From: JAUXFS01 sp963772635
Lineage (GTDB): Bacteria; Pseudomonadota; Alphaproteobacteria; Rhodospirillales; Defluviicoccaceae
Direction of reading: 5' to 3'
DNA length: 64,000 nt
Assembly (NCBI GenBank): GCA_963772635.1
Contig: CAVYYK010000028.1
Span: 248,001 to 312,000 of the forward strand
Notes under the pieces: model-generated
The model's input: only the letters and a program-made list of their open reading frames with translations
Databases searched by the model: none
What the model was told of the DNA's origin: nothing
Made by a program: the position numbers and the translations under genes
In this document: in pieces, positions 1 to 7,825 of the stretch
Layout of the letters: each line of letters starts with the position of its first letter
Numbering within the stretch: position 1 is the stretch's first letter

Positions 1-1
1 C

Positions 2-478
2 GCTCATGTGACCTGCAAATGGCCCAACGACGTTCTTGTCAACGGCCGCAAGGTCGCCGGCATCCTGATTGAATCTTCATCGGCAGGGGGAACGGCACTG
101 GACTGGCTGGCGATCGGAGTTGGCGTCAATGTCGTCTCCCATCCGCGAGAGGCCGCAAGCCGATATCCGGCAACCTCGCTGGCCGCCGAGGGCGCCCGCG
201 AGGTGTCGCTGCCGAAACTTTTGGAGCGCTATTGCCGCAGCCTTCATCGGTGGATTGCCACGTGGCACGAACACGGTTTCGCTGCCATCCGCCAGGCTTG
301 GCTGCAACGGGCGCACGGGCTGCGCGAGCCAATCCTGGTGCGCCTTGAAAACGAGACATTCGAGGGTGTGTTCGCCAACATGGATGAAAATGGCGCGCTG
401 GTGCTGGAGCAGAACGGCATCGATCGGTTGGTAACGGTCGGTGACGTTTTTCCGGTGAACACCGGTACGGGCGGGTAA
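2..478 (+). CDS. birA: Biotin--[acetyl-CoA-carboxylase] ligase, C-terminal part
   Basis: This is the 3' part of a biotin protein ligase, which activates biotin with ATP and attaches it to the carrier lysine of biotin-dependent carboxylases. The gene enters from the left edge, so no start is visible. The visible part opens with the KWPNDV motif of the active site, followed by GRKVAGILIE and the GVGVNV stretch that bind biotinyl-AMP. The last 50 residues match the small C-terminal domain of the family. It lies 18 bases before coaX on the same strand, so the two cofactor genes may be co-transcribed. Identification is firm; whether an N-terminal DNA-binding domain exists cannot be seen. Confidence 0.93.
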   Translation, partial: AHVTCKWPNDVLVNGRKVAGILIESSSAGGTALDWLAIGVGVNVVSHPREAASRYPATSLAAEGAREVSLPKLLERYCRSLHRWIATWHEHGFAAIRQAWLQRAHGLREPILVRLENETFEGVFANMDENGALVLEQNGIDRLVTVGDVFPVNTGTGG

Positions 479-496
479 GGGAAGGGGAAGCGCACG

Positions 497-1273
497 ATGC
501 TTCTGGCGATCGACTCCGGTAATACCAACACCGTGTTCGCTGTCTTCGATGATCAGGGCCAGATCCGCGGCGAGTGGCGTTCGTCGACGAACATCAACCG
601 CACCGCCGACGAGATCGGCGTCTGGCTTACCCAGTTGATGACCCTCGACGAGATCGATCGAAAGGAGGTCACAGCCGGCATTATTGCTTCGGTCGTTCCG
701 GCGACGCTGTTCAGCCTTCGCAATCTGTGCCGCAAGTATTTCGGATGCCAGGCGCTGGTCGTCGGTGCGCCGGATGTCGACCTCGGCTTGAAGGTTCTCG
801 TCGATCGGCCCGAGGAGGTCGGCGCCGACCGCTTGGTCAATGCCGTTGCCGCTCACGACGAATATGGCGGTCCCCTGGTCATCGTCGACTTCGGCACCGC
901 CACGACCTTCGACGTCATCGACAAGGAGGGCAGCTATCTTGGCGGTGCGATCGCTCCAGGGGTCAATCTTTCGCTGGAAGCTCTGCACATGGCATCGGCT
1001 CAGTTGCCCCGCGTCGCCATCGGGCGGCCGGACCGGGTGATCGGAAAGGGCACGGTCCAGGCGATGCGATCCGGTATCTTCTGGGGATACGTCAGTTTGA
1101 TCGAGGGCATGATCGACCGCATCCGCGCCGAGTCCGGGAGCGATATGGGGGTCATCGCCACCGGCGGCCTGGCGCCGCTGTTCACCGAGTGTACTTCCGT
1201 CCTCGACCATTCGGATCCGGATCTGACCCTCAAGGGGCTGCTCGCCATCCACCGCCGAAACATGGCGCGATGA
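497..1273 (+). CDS. coaX: Type III pantothenate kinase
   Basis: CoaX phosphorylates pantothenate, the first step of coenzyme A synthesis, in the cytoplasm. The 258-residue length is usual for the family. The ASKHA-fold phosphate motif DSGNTNT is at residues 6-12, a GADR motif at 109-112, and DFGTATTF at 131-138 carries the second phosphate-binding element; GGAIAPG follows. The ATG is preceded by GGAAGGGGAAG, a fair ribosome binding site. The stop codon overlaps the ATG of rnj (ATGA), a sign of translational coupling. The coaX-rnj pair is common in alphaproteobacteria. Confidence 0.97.
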   Translation: MLLAIDSGNTNTVFAVFDDQGQIRGEWRSSTNINRTADEIGVWLTQLMTLDEIDRKEVTAGIIASVVPATLFSLRNLCRKYFGCQALVVGAPDVDLGLKVLVDRPEEVGADRLVNAVAAHDEYGGPLVIVDFGTATTFDVIDKEGSYLGGAIAPGVNLSLEALHMASAQLPRVAIGRPDRVIGKGTVQAMRSGIFWGYVSLIEGMIDRIRAESGSDMGVIATGGLAPLFTECTSVLDHSDPDLTLKGLLAIHRRNMAR

Positions 1274-2940
1274 CCGGAGACAACGCCACCGACCAGCTGA
1301 TCTTCGTGCCTCTCGGGGGCACCGGTGAGATCGGCATGAACCTGAATCTTTACGGCTATGGACCGCCCGGGCTGCGTCGTTGGTTGATGATCGACTTGGG
1401 AATTGGTTTTACCGGCAGCGACTTTCCCGGTACCGACATCATGATGCCCGATCCGAAGTTCATCGAAGATCGTCGTGACCGGCTCGACGGCATCGTGCTC
1501 ACTCACGCCCACGAGGACCATCTTGGCGCCGTTCCCGATCTTTGGCCGCGGCTGCGATGCCCTGTCTATGCCACCCGCTTCACCCTTGCCGTGTTGCGCC
1601 GCAAGCTTGCGGAATGCGGCCTCGAGGATCTCGTGCCCCTCATCGAAGTTCCGCTGGGCGGGCGATTCCACGTGGGACCGTTCGCTCTCGAACTGGTGAC
1701 GTTGACCCACTCCATCCCGGAACCCAACGGGGTCGTCATTCGCACCCCGGCGGGAACCGTGTTCCACACCGGAGACTGGAAACTGGATCCGGATCCGGTG
1801 GTCGGCCCAGTATCCGACGAGGAGGCGTTGAGGCGGCTGCAGACCGAGACGGTTCTGGCGATGGTTTGCAATTCGACAAACGTCTTCGAATCGAAAACGT
1901 CCGGATCGGAAGGGGCGCTGCGGGGGCCGCTGACCGAGATCATCGGCAGGTGCACAAGAGGTGTCGCCGTAACCTGCTTCGCGACAAACGTGGCGCGGCT
2001 GAAGACGATCGCCCGTGCGGCGGCCGCGGCCGGTCGCGAGGTCGCGCTCGTTGGTGCATCGCTGAAGCGAATTTCCGCGGCGGCGCGGGAGTGCGGTTAT
2101 CTCGACGACATTCGGCCCTTTGTCGACGAAGCCGATGTCGGCGACTTCCCCAGAAACAAAATGGTGATGATCTGTACGGGCAGTCAGGGGGAACCGAGGG
2201 CGGCGCTGGCCAGAATGGCCAGCGGCGGTCATCCGGGAGGGGTTTTGGAGGCTGGAGATACGGTCATCTTTTCGTCCCGCGTGATCCCCGGCAACGAGGC
2301 CGCAATCGGTCGATTGCAAAACATGCTGGTTCGCGCCGGTGTCGAGATCATCACCCAGCGTGATGCCCTTGTTCACGTTTCCGGTCATCCGGCGCGCGAT
2401 GAACTCGCCCACATGTACGGATTGGTTCGACCGCGGGTTTCGATTCCTGTTCACGGCGAATTGCGTCACTTGAAGGAACACGCCGAATTGGCTCGCGCCT
2501 GTGGGGTTCCGGAGGCGATTGTCGCCGAGAACGGTGACGTCATCCGCATTGCCCCCGGACCTGTCCGCATCGACGACTCCGTCCCGGTCGGCCGCTTGAC
2601 CAGGGAAGGCAGTCGCTTGGCGCCCGCGGGAGGTGATCTCGTGCGGGAGCGCAACAAGGCCCTATACAACGGCGCCGCGGTCATAACCGTCGTTCTCAAT
2701 GGTCAAAGGCAGCCGAAAACCGAGCCGCAATTGTCCACCATCGGGTTGCTGGAGAACGATGACGAAAACGCCCGAGAACGAATCCGACGAGACGTCTGGA
2801 ACGCCATCGACGACATGCCCGAAAAATCCTATAACAATGACGATGCCGTTCGCGAAGCGATTCGGCTTGCTGTTCGGCGGGCATTCCGCGAGTTGACTGG
2901 CAAAAAACCCTTGACCCATGTCCACTTGGTTCGGGTTTGA
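1270..2940 (+). CDS. rnj: Ribonuclease J
   Basis: This is a metallo-beta-lactamase/beta-CASP ribonuclease of 556 residues, the usual size of RNase J, with 5' exonuclease and endonuclease activity in rRNA maturation and mRNA decay. The zinc-binding signature HAHEDH is at residues 79-84, and a later FHTGDWKLD segment supplies another metal ligand. The beta-CASP region carries GSQGEP and VSGHP motifs. The open frame extends upstream through coaX, but the ATG overlapping the coaX stop is the natural start because PLGGTGEIGMN, the conserved N-terminal strand, follows within 15 residues. Confidence 0.95.
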   Translation: MTGDNATDQLIFVPLGGTGEIGMNLNLYGYGPPGLRRWLMIDLGIGFTGSDFPGTDIMMPDPKFIEDRRDRLDGIVLTHAHEDHLGAVPDLWPRLRCPVYATRFTLAVLRRKLAECGLEDLVPLIEVPLGGRFHVGPFALELVTLTHSIPEPNGVVIRTPAGTVFHTGDWKLDPDPVVGPVSDEEALRRLQTETVLAMVCNSTNVFESKTSGSEGALRGPLTEIIGRCTRGVAVTCFATNVARLKTIARAAAAAGREVALVGASLKRISAAARECGYLDDIRPFVDEADVGDFPRNKMVMICTGSQGEPRAALARMASGGHPGGVLEAGDTVIFSSRVIPGNEAAIGRLQNMLVRAGVEIITQRDALVHVSGHPARDELAHMYGLVRPRVSIPVHGELRHLKEHAELARACGVPEAIVAENGDVIRIAPGPVRIDDSVPVGRLTREGSRLAPAGGDLVRERNKALYNGAAVITVVLNGQRQPKTEPQLSTIGLLENDDENARERIRRDVWNAIDDMPEKSYNNDDAVREAIRLAVRRAFRELTGKKPLTHVHLVRV

Positions 2941-2961
2941 CTGGAATGAAGGAGGAGAACG

Positions 2962-3012
2962 ATGATCGGCAGGTTCAGTCACGCCGCGCTTGCGGTTCCG
3001 GATCTGGACGAT
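2962..3012 (+). pseudogene. 5' remnant of methylmalonyl-CoA epimerase gene
   Basis: A strong ribosome binding site (GGAGGAGA) precedes an ATG whose first 16 codons read MIGRFSHAALAVPDLD, the typical N-terminus of methylmalonyl-CoA epimerase, including the first metal-binding His. After this the similarity ends and the frame runs into unrelated sequence until a stop at 3099. The matching C-terminal codons lie at 3603-3677, on the far side of another VOC gene. In related genomes an intact epimerase gene sits between rnj and the DUF1467 gene. The reading as a remnant rests on recognising both ends by eye. Confidence 0.6.
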
Positions 3013-3095
3013 AATCGAGCGTCTTCACAACCCCGGCAGCCCGTGGCATACTCCGCCGCTCGCATAATTCGGATAACACACCAAGGGGGAGTTAC

Positions 3096-3572
3096 ATGAG
3101 CGACAGACCCTTCAAAGTCCTCGGCATACAGCAGGTCGCCATCGGCGGTCCAGATAAAGAAAAGATGAAGAAGTTGTGGGTGGACTCTCTCGGACTGACG
3201 ATTACCGGCAATTTCAAGAGCGAGCGCGAGAACGTCGATGAGGATATCGCGGCGATCGGCTCTGGACCCTTGAAAGTCGAAGTCGATCTGATGCAACCCG
3301 TGGATCCCGAGAAGAAACCCGCGGTCCACAACACGCCCCTCAACCACATCGGCCTCTGGATAGACGACCTTCCTGCCGCGGTGGAATGGCTCACCGCCAA
3401 CGGCGTGCGTTTCGCCCCCGGTGGTATCCGCAAAGGGGCGGCGGGCTTCGATATCACTTTTCTGCACCCGAAGGGCAACGAAGAGCAGCCCATTAGCGGC
3501 GAGGGCGTCCTGATTGAGCTTGTGCAAGCGCCCCCCGAGGTAATCGAAGCCTTCGCCAAGCTGGCCGCCTGA
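3096..3572 (+). CDS. VOC-family protein (glyoxalase/bleomycin-resistance fold)
   Basis: A 158-residue vicinal-oxygen-chelate protein of unknown substrate. Two beta-alpha-beta-beta-beta modules are visible: the first begins at VLGIQQVAIGGPD and contains LWVDSLGLTITG, the second begins at LNHIGLWIDDLPAAVEWL and ends in GEGVLIELVQA, where the last Glu would be a metal ligand. It has its own ribosome binding site (AAGGGGGAG) 5 bases before the ATG. The gene lies inside the remains of a methylmalonyl-CoA epimerase gene, itself a VOC protein, so it may have replaced it, but the sequence does not show that it has the same activity. The long VEVDLMQPVDPEKK segment is unlike the epimerase. Confidence 0.8.
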   Translation: MSDRPFKVLGIQQVAIGGPDKEKMKKLWVDSLGLTITGNFKSERENVDEDIAAIGSGPLKVEVDLMQPVDPEKKPAVHNTPLNHIGLWIDDLPAAVEWLTANGVRFAPGGIRKGAAGFDITFLHPKGNEEQPISGEGVLIELVQAPPEVIEAFAKLAA

Positions 3573-3602
3573 GCGCGGCGGAGCCGTGCCCGGGCCAGGA
3601 TA

Positions 3603-3677
3603 GGCGGCACCCTTTTTGCCGACTTTGACGTATATGCGTTCAATGGCACATTGGTGGAACTGAAACAGGCTTCCTGA
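3603..3677 (+). pseudogene. 3' remnant of methylmalonyl-CoA epimerase gene
   Basis: In one frame this short stretch reads VYAFNGTLVELKQAS followed by a stop. NGTLVELKQA fits the C-terminal strand of methylmalonyl-CoA epimerase, which ends in a GTLxELEQ-like segment with the last metal-binding Glu. No start or upstream module belongs to it. Together with 2962-3012 it brackets a roughly 590-base replacement holding the VOC gene. Confidence 0.5.
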
Positions 3678-3716
3678 GCTGGATCGCCGACACGGTGCGG
3701 GGTCACTGGCGCGCAG

Positions 3717-3956
3717 ATGGGATGGACGACCGGAATAGCCGTCTACGTGGTGATCTGGTGGGTTGTTATCTTCATGGTGCTACCGTGGGGCGTTCAAACC
3801 ATAGATGAGAAGGACATCGCCAAAGGCCACGCCTCGAGCGCGCCGAAACGGCCCCTGCTGCTACGGAAAATGGCGGTAACCACGGTGGTTGCCGCCATTC
3901 TCTGGACGGCCTTCTATATGATAGTTGAATCCGGCGCGATTTCGTTTCGCGAGTGA
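3717..3956 (+). CDS. DUF1467 family small membrane protein
   Basis: A 79-residue inner-membrane protein with two predicted helices, one at about residues 4-24 (with YVVIWWVVIFMVLPWGV) and one at about 54-70, separated by a charged loop. This matches the DUF1467 family, found almost only in alphaproteobacteria and typically encoded between the methylmalonyl-CoA epimerase gene and proS. Its function is unknown. Here it follows the epimerase remnant by 39 bases, so the ancestral order is still visible. Confidence 0.85.
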   Translation: MGWTTGIAVYVVIWWVVIFMVLPWGVQTIDEKDIAKGHASSAPKRPLLLRKMAVTTVVAAILWTAFYMIVESGAISFRE

Positions 3957-3978
3957 GACCAAGGATCGGCGGATCAAG

Positions 3979-4536
3979 GTGTCCTGGTATTGCGCGGCTG
4001 CGGCCGGCCACCCGATCCATGGTCCGTATCACGATTTCGAGTACGGGTTTCCGCTGACCGACGAAACGGCGTTGTTCGAGCGCCTTTCCCTTGAAATATT
4101 TCAGGCGGGTCTTTCGTGGCTTCTGGTATTGAAGAAACGCCCCGGACTGACGGCCGCCTTCGATGCATTCGACGTCGACAAGGTGGCGGCTTATGGCGAT
4201 GCCGATGTCGGTCGGCTGCTCGCCGATCCCGCCATCATCAGGAACAAATTGAAGGTCAACGCGATCATCGACAACGCGAAACGTGTGCGCTCCATGCGCG
4301 ACACCCATGGCGGCTTCGATGCATGGCTCGCTTCCAGTCATCCGCAATTGCAGGACGACTGGGTGAAGACGTTTCGGCAAACGTTCCGATTTACCGGCCG
4401 CGAGGTGGTTGGGGAGTTCCTGATGAGCATCGGTTATCTGCCCGGCGCACACCATCCCGATTGCGCCGCCTACGCCCGCATCGCTAGCCAGAACCCGCCA
4501 TGGATGCAAGTTGGCTCCAGCTTCTATGGGCGGTAA
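3979..4536 (+). CDS. tag: DNA-3-methyladenine glycosylase I
   Basis: Tag removes 3-methyladenine from alkylated DNA in base excision repair. The protein is 185 residues from the GTG chosen here. Characteristic features are the early WYC and GPYHDFEYGFPL segments, EIFQAGLSWLLVLKKR forming the base pocket, and HHPDC near the C-terminus, which with the early Cys and His makes the zinc site. An upstream in-frame TTG at 3925 would add 18 residues and overlap the DUF1467 gene; GTG 3979 is preferred because family members begin just before the YC motif. No strong ribosome binding site decides between them. Confidence 0.9.
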   Translation: MSWYCAAAAGHPIHGPYHDFEYGFPLTDETALFERLSLEIFQAGLSWLLVLKKRPGLTAAFDAFDVDKVAAYGDADVGRLLADPAIIRNKLKVNAIIDNAKRVRSMRDTHGGFDAWLASSHPQLQDDWVKTFRQTFRFTGREVVGEFLMSIGYLPGAHHPDCAAYARIASQNPPWMQVGSSFYGR

Positions 4537-4585
4537 TAGTCTTGTTTTTCAATGGATTACGGAAGGGCTGGGCCCAAAAACGAAC

Positions 4586-4609
4586 GGCAAGACCGTTCCC
4601 GATCTTGCC
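4586..4609. terminator. Possible weak hairpin between convergent genes
   Basis: Between tag and the convergent permease gene there is a 7-base stem (GGCAAGA with TCTTGCC) and a 10-base loop. It could end transcription from either side, but no clear T run follows, so the call is weak. The rest of 4537-4787 is AT-richer than its surroundings and shows no gene. Confidence 0.3.
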
Positions 4610-4787
4610 TGAAGAAGTAGCCGTTGAGTGGCTTTGATTGATTTTCTAGGGTGCTTTTTGTCGTAATACCCTTTTTTGATCTTCCCCCAAAACCCGGGCC
4701 ATTTATTGTCCCTATTTCGGACGCTTTCCAAACGATTTTTTGCATAATATTCAAAGGAATCGCCGCCGTCATCCCTTTTTTTTACCT

Positions 4788-6086
4788 CTAGACCACGGCG
4801 AACTTGACGATAAAGGCAACGGACAGAACGATCACGGCTGTTCCCGCTTCGGATGCCCGGCCCGTCAGGATCTTGATTCCGGCGTAGGTTATGAAACCCA
4901 GGCCGATACCGGTGGCGATGGAAAACGTCAGCGGCATGCTGACCGCGGTAACCACCGCGGGAGCCACTTCGGTGACGTCATCCCAGTCGATTTCGGCAAG
5001 GCCGCGAACCATTAGGCAGGCAACGAACAGTAATGCCGGCGCCGTGGCATAGGGAGGAATAGTCGCCGCCAGCGGGGATACGAACAGACAAAGAAGAAAC
5101 AGAACCGCGACGGTGACGGCGGTTAAACCGGTCCGCCCCCCGGCATTTACGCCGGCGGCGCTTTCAATATAGCTCGTGGTGGTCGAAGTCCCCATGATGG
5201 CGCCGACAACCGTGGCGGTACTGTCGGCGAGCAAAGCCTGTCGAAGCCGTGGCAGCCGTCCCTGTTCGTCCAGCATGCCCGCCCTGTGGGCGATGCCAAC
5301 CAGGGTGCCGGCGGTGTCGAACAGGTCGACGAAGAGAAACGCGAAGATAATCGTAATGAGCCCGACTTCCAGGGCACCGGAGATATCCATCTGAAGGAAC
5401 GTTGGGGCCACGCTCGGAGGCAGGGAAAACACCCCTTGAGCCGGCGAAACACCAAGCGCGACGCCGACGGCGGTCACGCCGAGGATGGCGATGATGATCG
5501 CGCCCGGAACGCGCCACGCACTCAGCGCCGCCGTCACCAGAAAACCGGCGGAAGCCAGCAGCGCCGGCGCGCTGGTCACGTCGCCGAGGGTGACCAGTGT
5601 CGCAGGGTGGTCGACCACGAGGCCGGCATTCTTCAAGGCGATGATCGCCAGAAACAGTCCGATTCCGGCCGAGATCGCCATCTTCAGCGATTTGGGAATG
5701 CTGTCGATGATCCAACCGCGAACAGGCAAAAGGCTGAGAAGGACGAACAGGAGGCCGGAAACAAACACCGCTCCCAAAGCGACCTGCCAAGTGTGTCCCA
5801 TCCCCAACACCACGCCATAGGTAAAATAGGCGTTCAACCCCATGCCCGGCGCCAACGCCACGGGGTAGTTGGCGTAGCACCCCATGATCAGCGTACCCAC
5901 CGCAGCGGCAACGCAGGTCGCGACGAATACGGCTCCCTGATCCATCCCCGCCGCCTGCAGTATCGATGGATTGACGAAGATGATGTAGACCATGGTGAGG
6001 AACGTCGTAACGCCGGCCAGGAGCTCGGTCCGAACGGTGGTTCCGTTCTCGGACAGCTTGAAATAGGAATTGAGCATTTGTCCCAT
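4788..6086 (-). CDS. NCS2 family purine permease (AzgA/GhxP-like)
   Basis: A 432-residue inner-membrane transporter of the AzgA branch of nucleobase-cation symporters, which bring in hypoxanthine, guanine or adenine. The N-terminus LLAGVTTFLTMVYIIFVNP is the standard opening of this branch. VALAPGMGLNAYFTY and the later VDLFDTAGTLVG carry the substrate-binding region, and GTSTTTSYIESAAGVNAGGRTG is the family's most conserved loop. About 12-14 helices are evident. A GGAAG ribosome binding site precedes the ATG; a second Met at codon 4 is possible. It stands alone between tag and proS, reading against both, and has no visible regulator. Confidence 0.93.
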   Translation of the reverse strand: MGQMLNSYFKLSENGTTVRTELLAGVTTFLTMVYIIFVNPSILQAAGMDQGAVFVATCVAAAVGTLIMGCYANYPVALAPGMGLNAYFTYGVVLGMGHTWQVALGAVFVSGLLFVLLSLLPVRGWIIDSIPKSLKMAISAGIGLFLAIIALKNAGLVVDHPATLVTLGDVTSAPALLASAGFLVTAALSAWRVPGAIIIAILGVTAVGVALGVSPAQGVFSLPPSVAPTFLQMDISGALEVGLITIIFAFLFVDLFDTAGTLVGIAHRAGMLDEQGRLPRLRQALLADSTATVVGAIMGTSTTTSYIESAAGVNAGGRTGLTAVTVAVLFLLCLFVSPLAATIPPYATAPALLFVACLMVRGLAEIDWDDVTEVAPAVVTAVSMPLTFSIATGIGLGFITYAGIKILTGRASEAGTAVIVLSVAFIVKFAVV

Positions 6087-6499
6087 GTCGTCTTCCGTAC
6101 GGACGCATTGTTTTAGATTGGGGATCTTAGTAACCTGTTGTTGAGCGCAAAGGGAGGTCCCGCCTGGCGTTTGGTGAAAATATCTTGGCCACGGGTTCGT
6201 TTTTGCCCCGAGACGCCCGCCCGGGAGAACAGGGATTTCTGCTGTCGGCGAATATCCGGCAGCCTTTCAGTGATAGATCTATTTAATAAATTCAATATAT
6301 TGCAACACAAGGATGATGTTTCGCGTGAAATTTTGAACTCGACGTGCCGGCCGGACGATAGGGAGAGGACGCGATCGGATATGCTGCCGGCTGGATCGCG
6401 ATCCATGGCGTTCGTTGGTCCCTGCCGTTGATGTCCGATCGGGCATCGCCTAAAGTCGCGCCCGCCTGCAATCCGAAGCCCCGAAAAGGTGAAGACCCT
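6087..6499 (+). promoter_or_regulatory. Intergenic region with possible proS promoter
   Basis: This 413-base divergent region separates the permease and proS. It has an AT-rich core at about 6280-6315. A candidate proS promoter is TTGAAC at 6333-6338 with CGATAG at 6356-6361 (17-base spacer). No gene, purine riboswitch fold or repeat was recognised. An in-frame ATG at 6428 lies upstream of proS but is not supported as a start. Confidence 0.25.
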
Positions 6500-7813
6500 A
6501 TGCGACTGTCCGGCTACTTCCTGCCGACCCTGAAAGAAACACCGGCCGACGCGCAGATCGCGTCGCATCGGTTGATGCTGCGCGCCGGAATGATTCGACA
6601 GTCCAGCGCCGGGATCTACTCGTGGCTGCCGCTTGGTTTTCGGGTATTGAAGAGGATCGAGCAGATCGTCCGTGAGGAGCAGAACGCCATCGGCTGCCAT
6701 GAGATGCTGATGCCGACCATTCAGCCGGCGGATCTGTGGCGGGAAAGCGGTCGCTACGATGCCTACGGCCCGGAAATGTTGCGCATAACCGACCGTCACC
6801 AACGCGACATGCTGTACGGTCCCACCAACGAGGAACAGATTACCGAGATCTTCCGGAGCGCCGTCAGAAGCTATCGCCACCTGCCGAAGCTTCTCTACCA
6901 CATCCAGTGGAAGTTTCGCGACGAGGTCCGTCCGCGATTCGGGGTGATGCGTGGACGCGAGTTCCTGATGAAGGACGCCTACTCGTTCGACGCCGACAAG
7001 GCGGGAGCACGACGGTCTTACAACAAAATGTTCGTCTGTTATCTTCGGACCTTCGAGCGTTTGGGGCTCAAGGCCATTCCCATGCGCGCGGAGAGCGGTC
7101 CGATCGGCGGCGACATGAGCCACGAGTTTCTTATTCTCGCCGATTCCGGCGAAAGCGAGATCGCCTACCATCGCGAATTTCTCGACATGAAACTGGCGGA
7201 AAGACAAATCGATTTCGAGGGTGACCTGCAGCCCATCGTCGACGATTTTACCGACAGGTACGCGGCGACGGACGTTGAACGCGATCCCGAGGCGGAGAAG
7301 GCGCTCGGCGACGCCTTGATCACCGGGCGGGGGATCGAGGTCGGTCACATCTTCTACTTCGGCACCAAATACTCCAAATCGATGAATGCGAGCGTCACCG
7401 GTCCCGACGGCGCCGAGGTCTTCGTCGAGATGGGATCCTACGGGATCGGTGTCTCCAGACTGGTCGGCGCGATCATCGAGGCCTGTCACGACGAAGCCGG
7501 GATCGTCTGGCCGGAGAGCGTGGCGCCGTTCAAGGTCGGGGTGATCAATCTCAAGGTCGACGATCCGGACTGCTCCGCCGCTTGCGAACATCTTTACGGT
7601 TCGCTCGGAAGCAACGGCGTCGACGTCCTGTACGACGATCGTAATGAACGCCCCGGGGCCAAGTTCGCCGACATGGATCTGATCGGATTGCCATGGCAGG
7701 TCGTCGTCGGGCCTAGAGGTCTCAAGGCCGGCGTGGTCGAGTTGAAGAGCCGCAAGACCGGCGAGAAGCAGGAAGTGGGCCTGGAATCAGCCATGTCCAT
7801 GCTTTCCACGTAG
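6500..7813 (+). CDS. proS: Proline--tRNA ligase (short alphaproteobacterial form)
   Basis: A class II aminoacyl-tRNA synthetase of 437 residues that charges tRNA-Pro. It starts MRLSGYFLPTLKETP, the standard N-terminus, preceded by AGGTGAAG; the longer open frame from 6428 adds 24 residues unlike the family. Motif 1 is around IRQSSAGIYSWLPLG, motif 2 around KFRDEVRPRFGVMRGREFLMK, and motif 3 around GSYGIGVSRLVGAIIE. The large editing insertion of E. coli ProS is absent, as usual in alphaproteobacteria. It is followed by lolC after 12 bases, the common arrangement. Confidence 0.97.
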   Translation: MRLSGYFLPTLKETPADAQIASHRLMLRAGMIRQSSAGIYSWLPLGFRVLKRIEQIVREEQNAIGCHEMLMPTIQPADLWRESGRYDAYGPEMLRITDRHQRDMLYGPTNEEQITEIFRSAVRSYRHLPKLLYHIQWKFRDEVRPRFGVMRGREFLMKDAYSFDADKAGARRSYNKMFVCYLRTFERLGLKAIPMRAESGPIGGDMSHEFLILADSGESEIAYHREFLDMKLAERQIDFEGDLQPIVDDFTDRYAATDVERDPEAEKALGDALITGRGIEVGHIFYFGTKYSKSMNASVTGPDGAEVFVEMGSYGIGVSRLVGAIIEACHDEAGIVWPESVAPFKVGVINLKVDDPDCSAACEHLYGSLGSNGVDVLYDDRNERPGAKFADMDLIGLPWQVVVGPRGLKAGVVELKSRKTGEKQEVGLESAMSMLST

Positions 7814-7825
7814 GAGACGACGGGC

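Noticed and set aside
574..1269. N-terminal extension of RNase J
   Set aside because: It runs through coaX in another frame, and the ATG overlapping the coaX stop gives the normal N-terminus.
6087..6499. Purine riboswitch ahead of the permease gene
   Set aside because: No conserved three-way junction core was found, and such switches are rare in this group.
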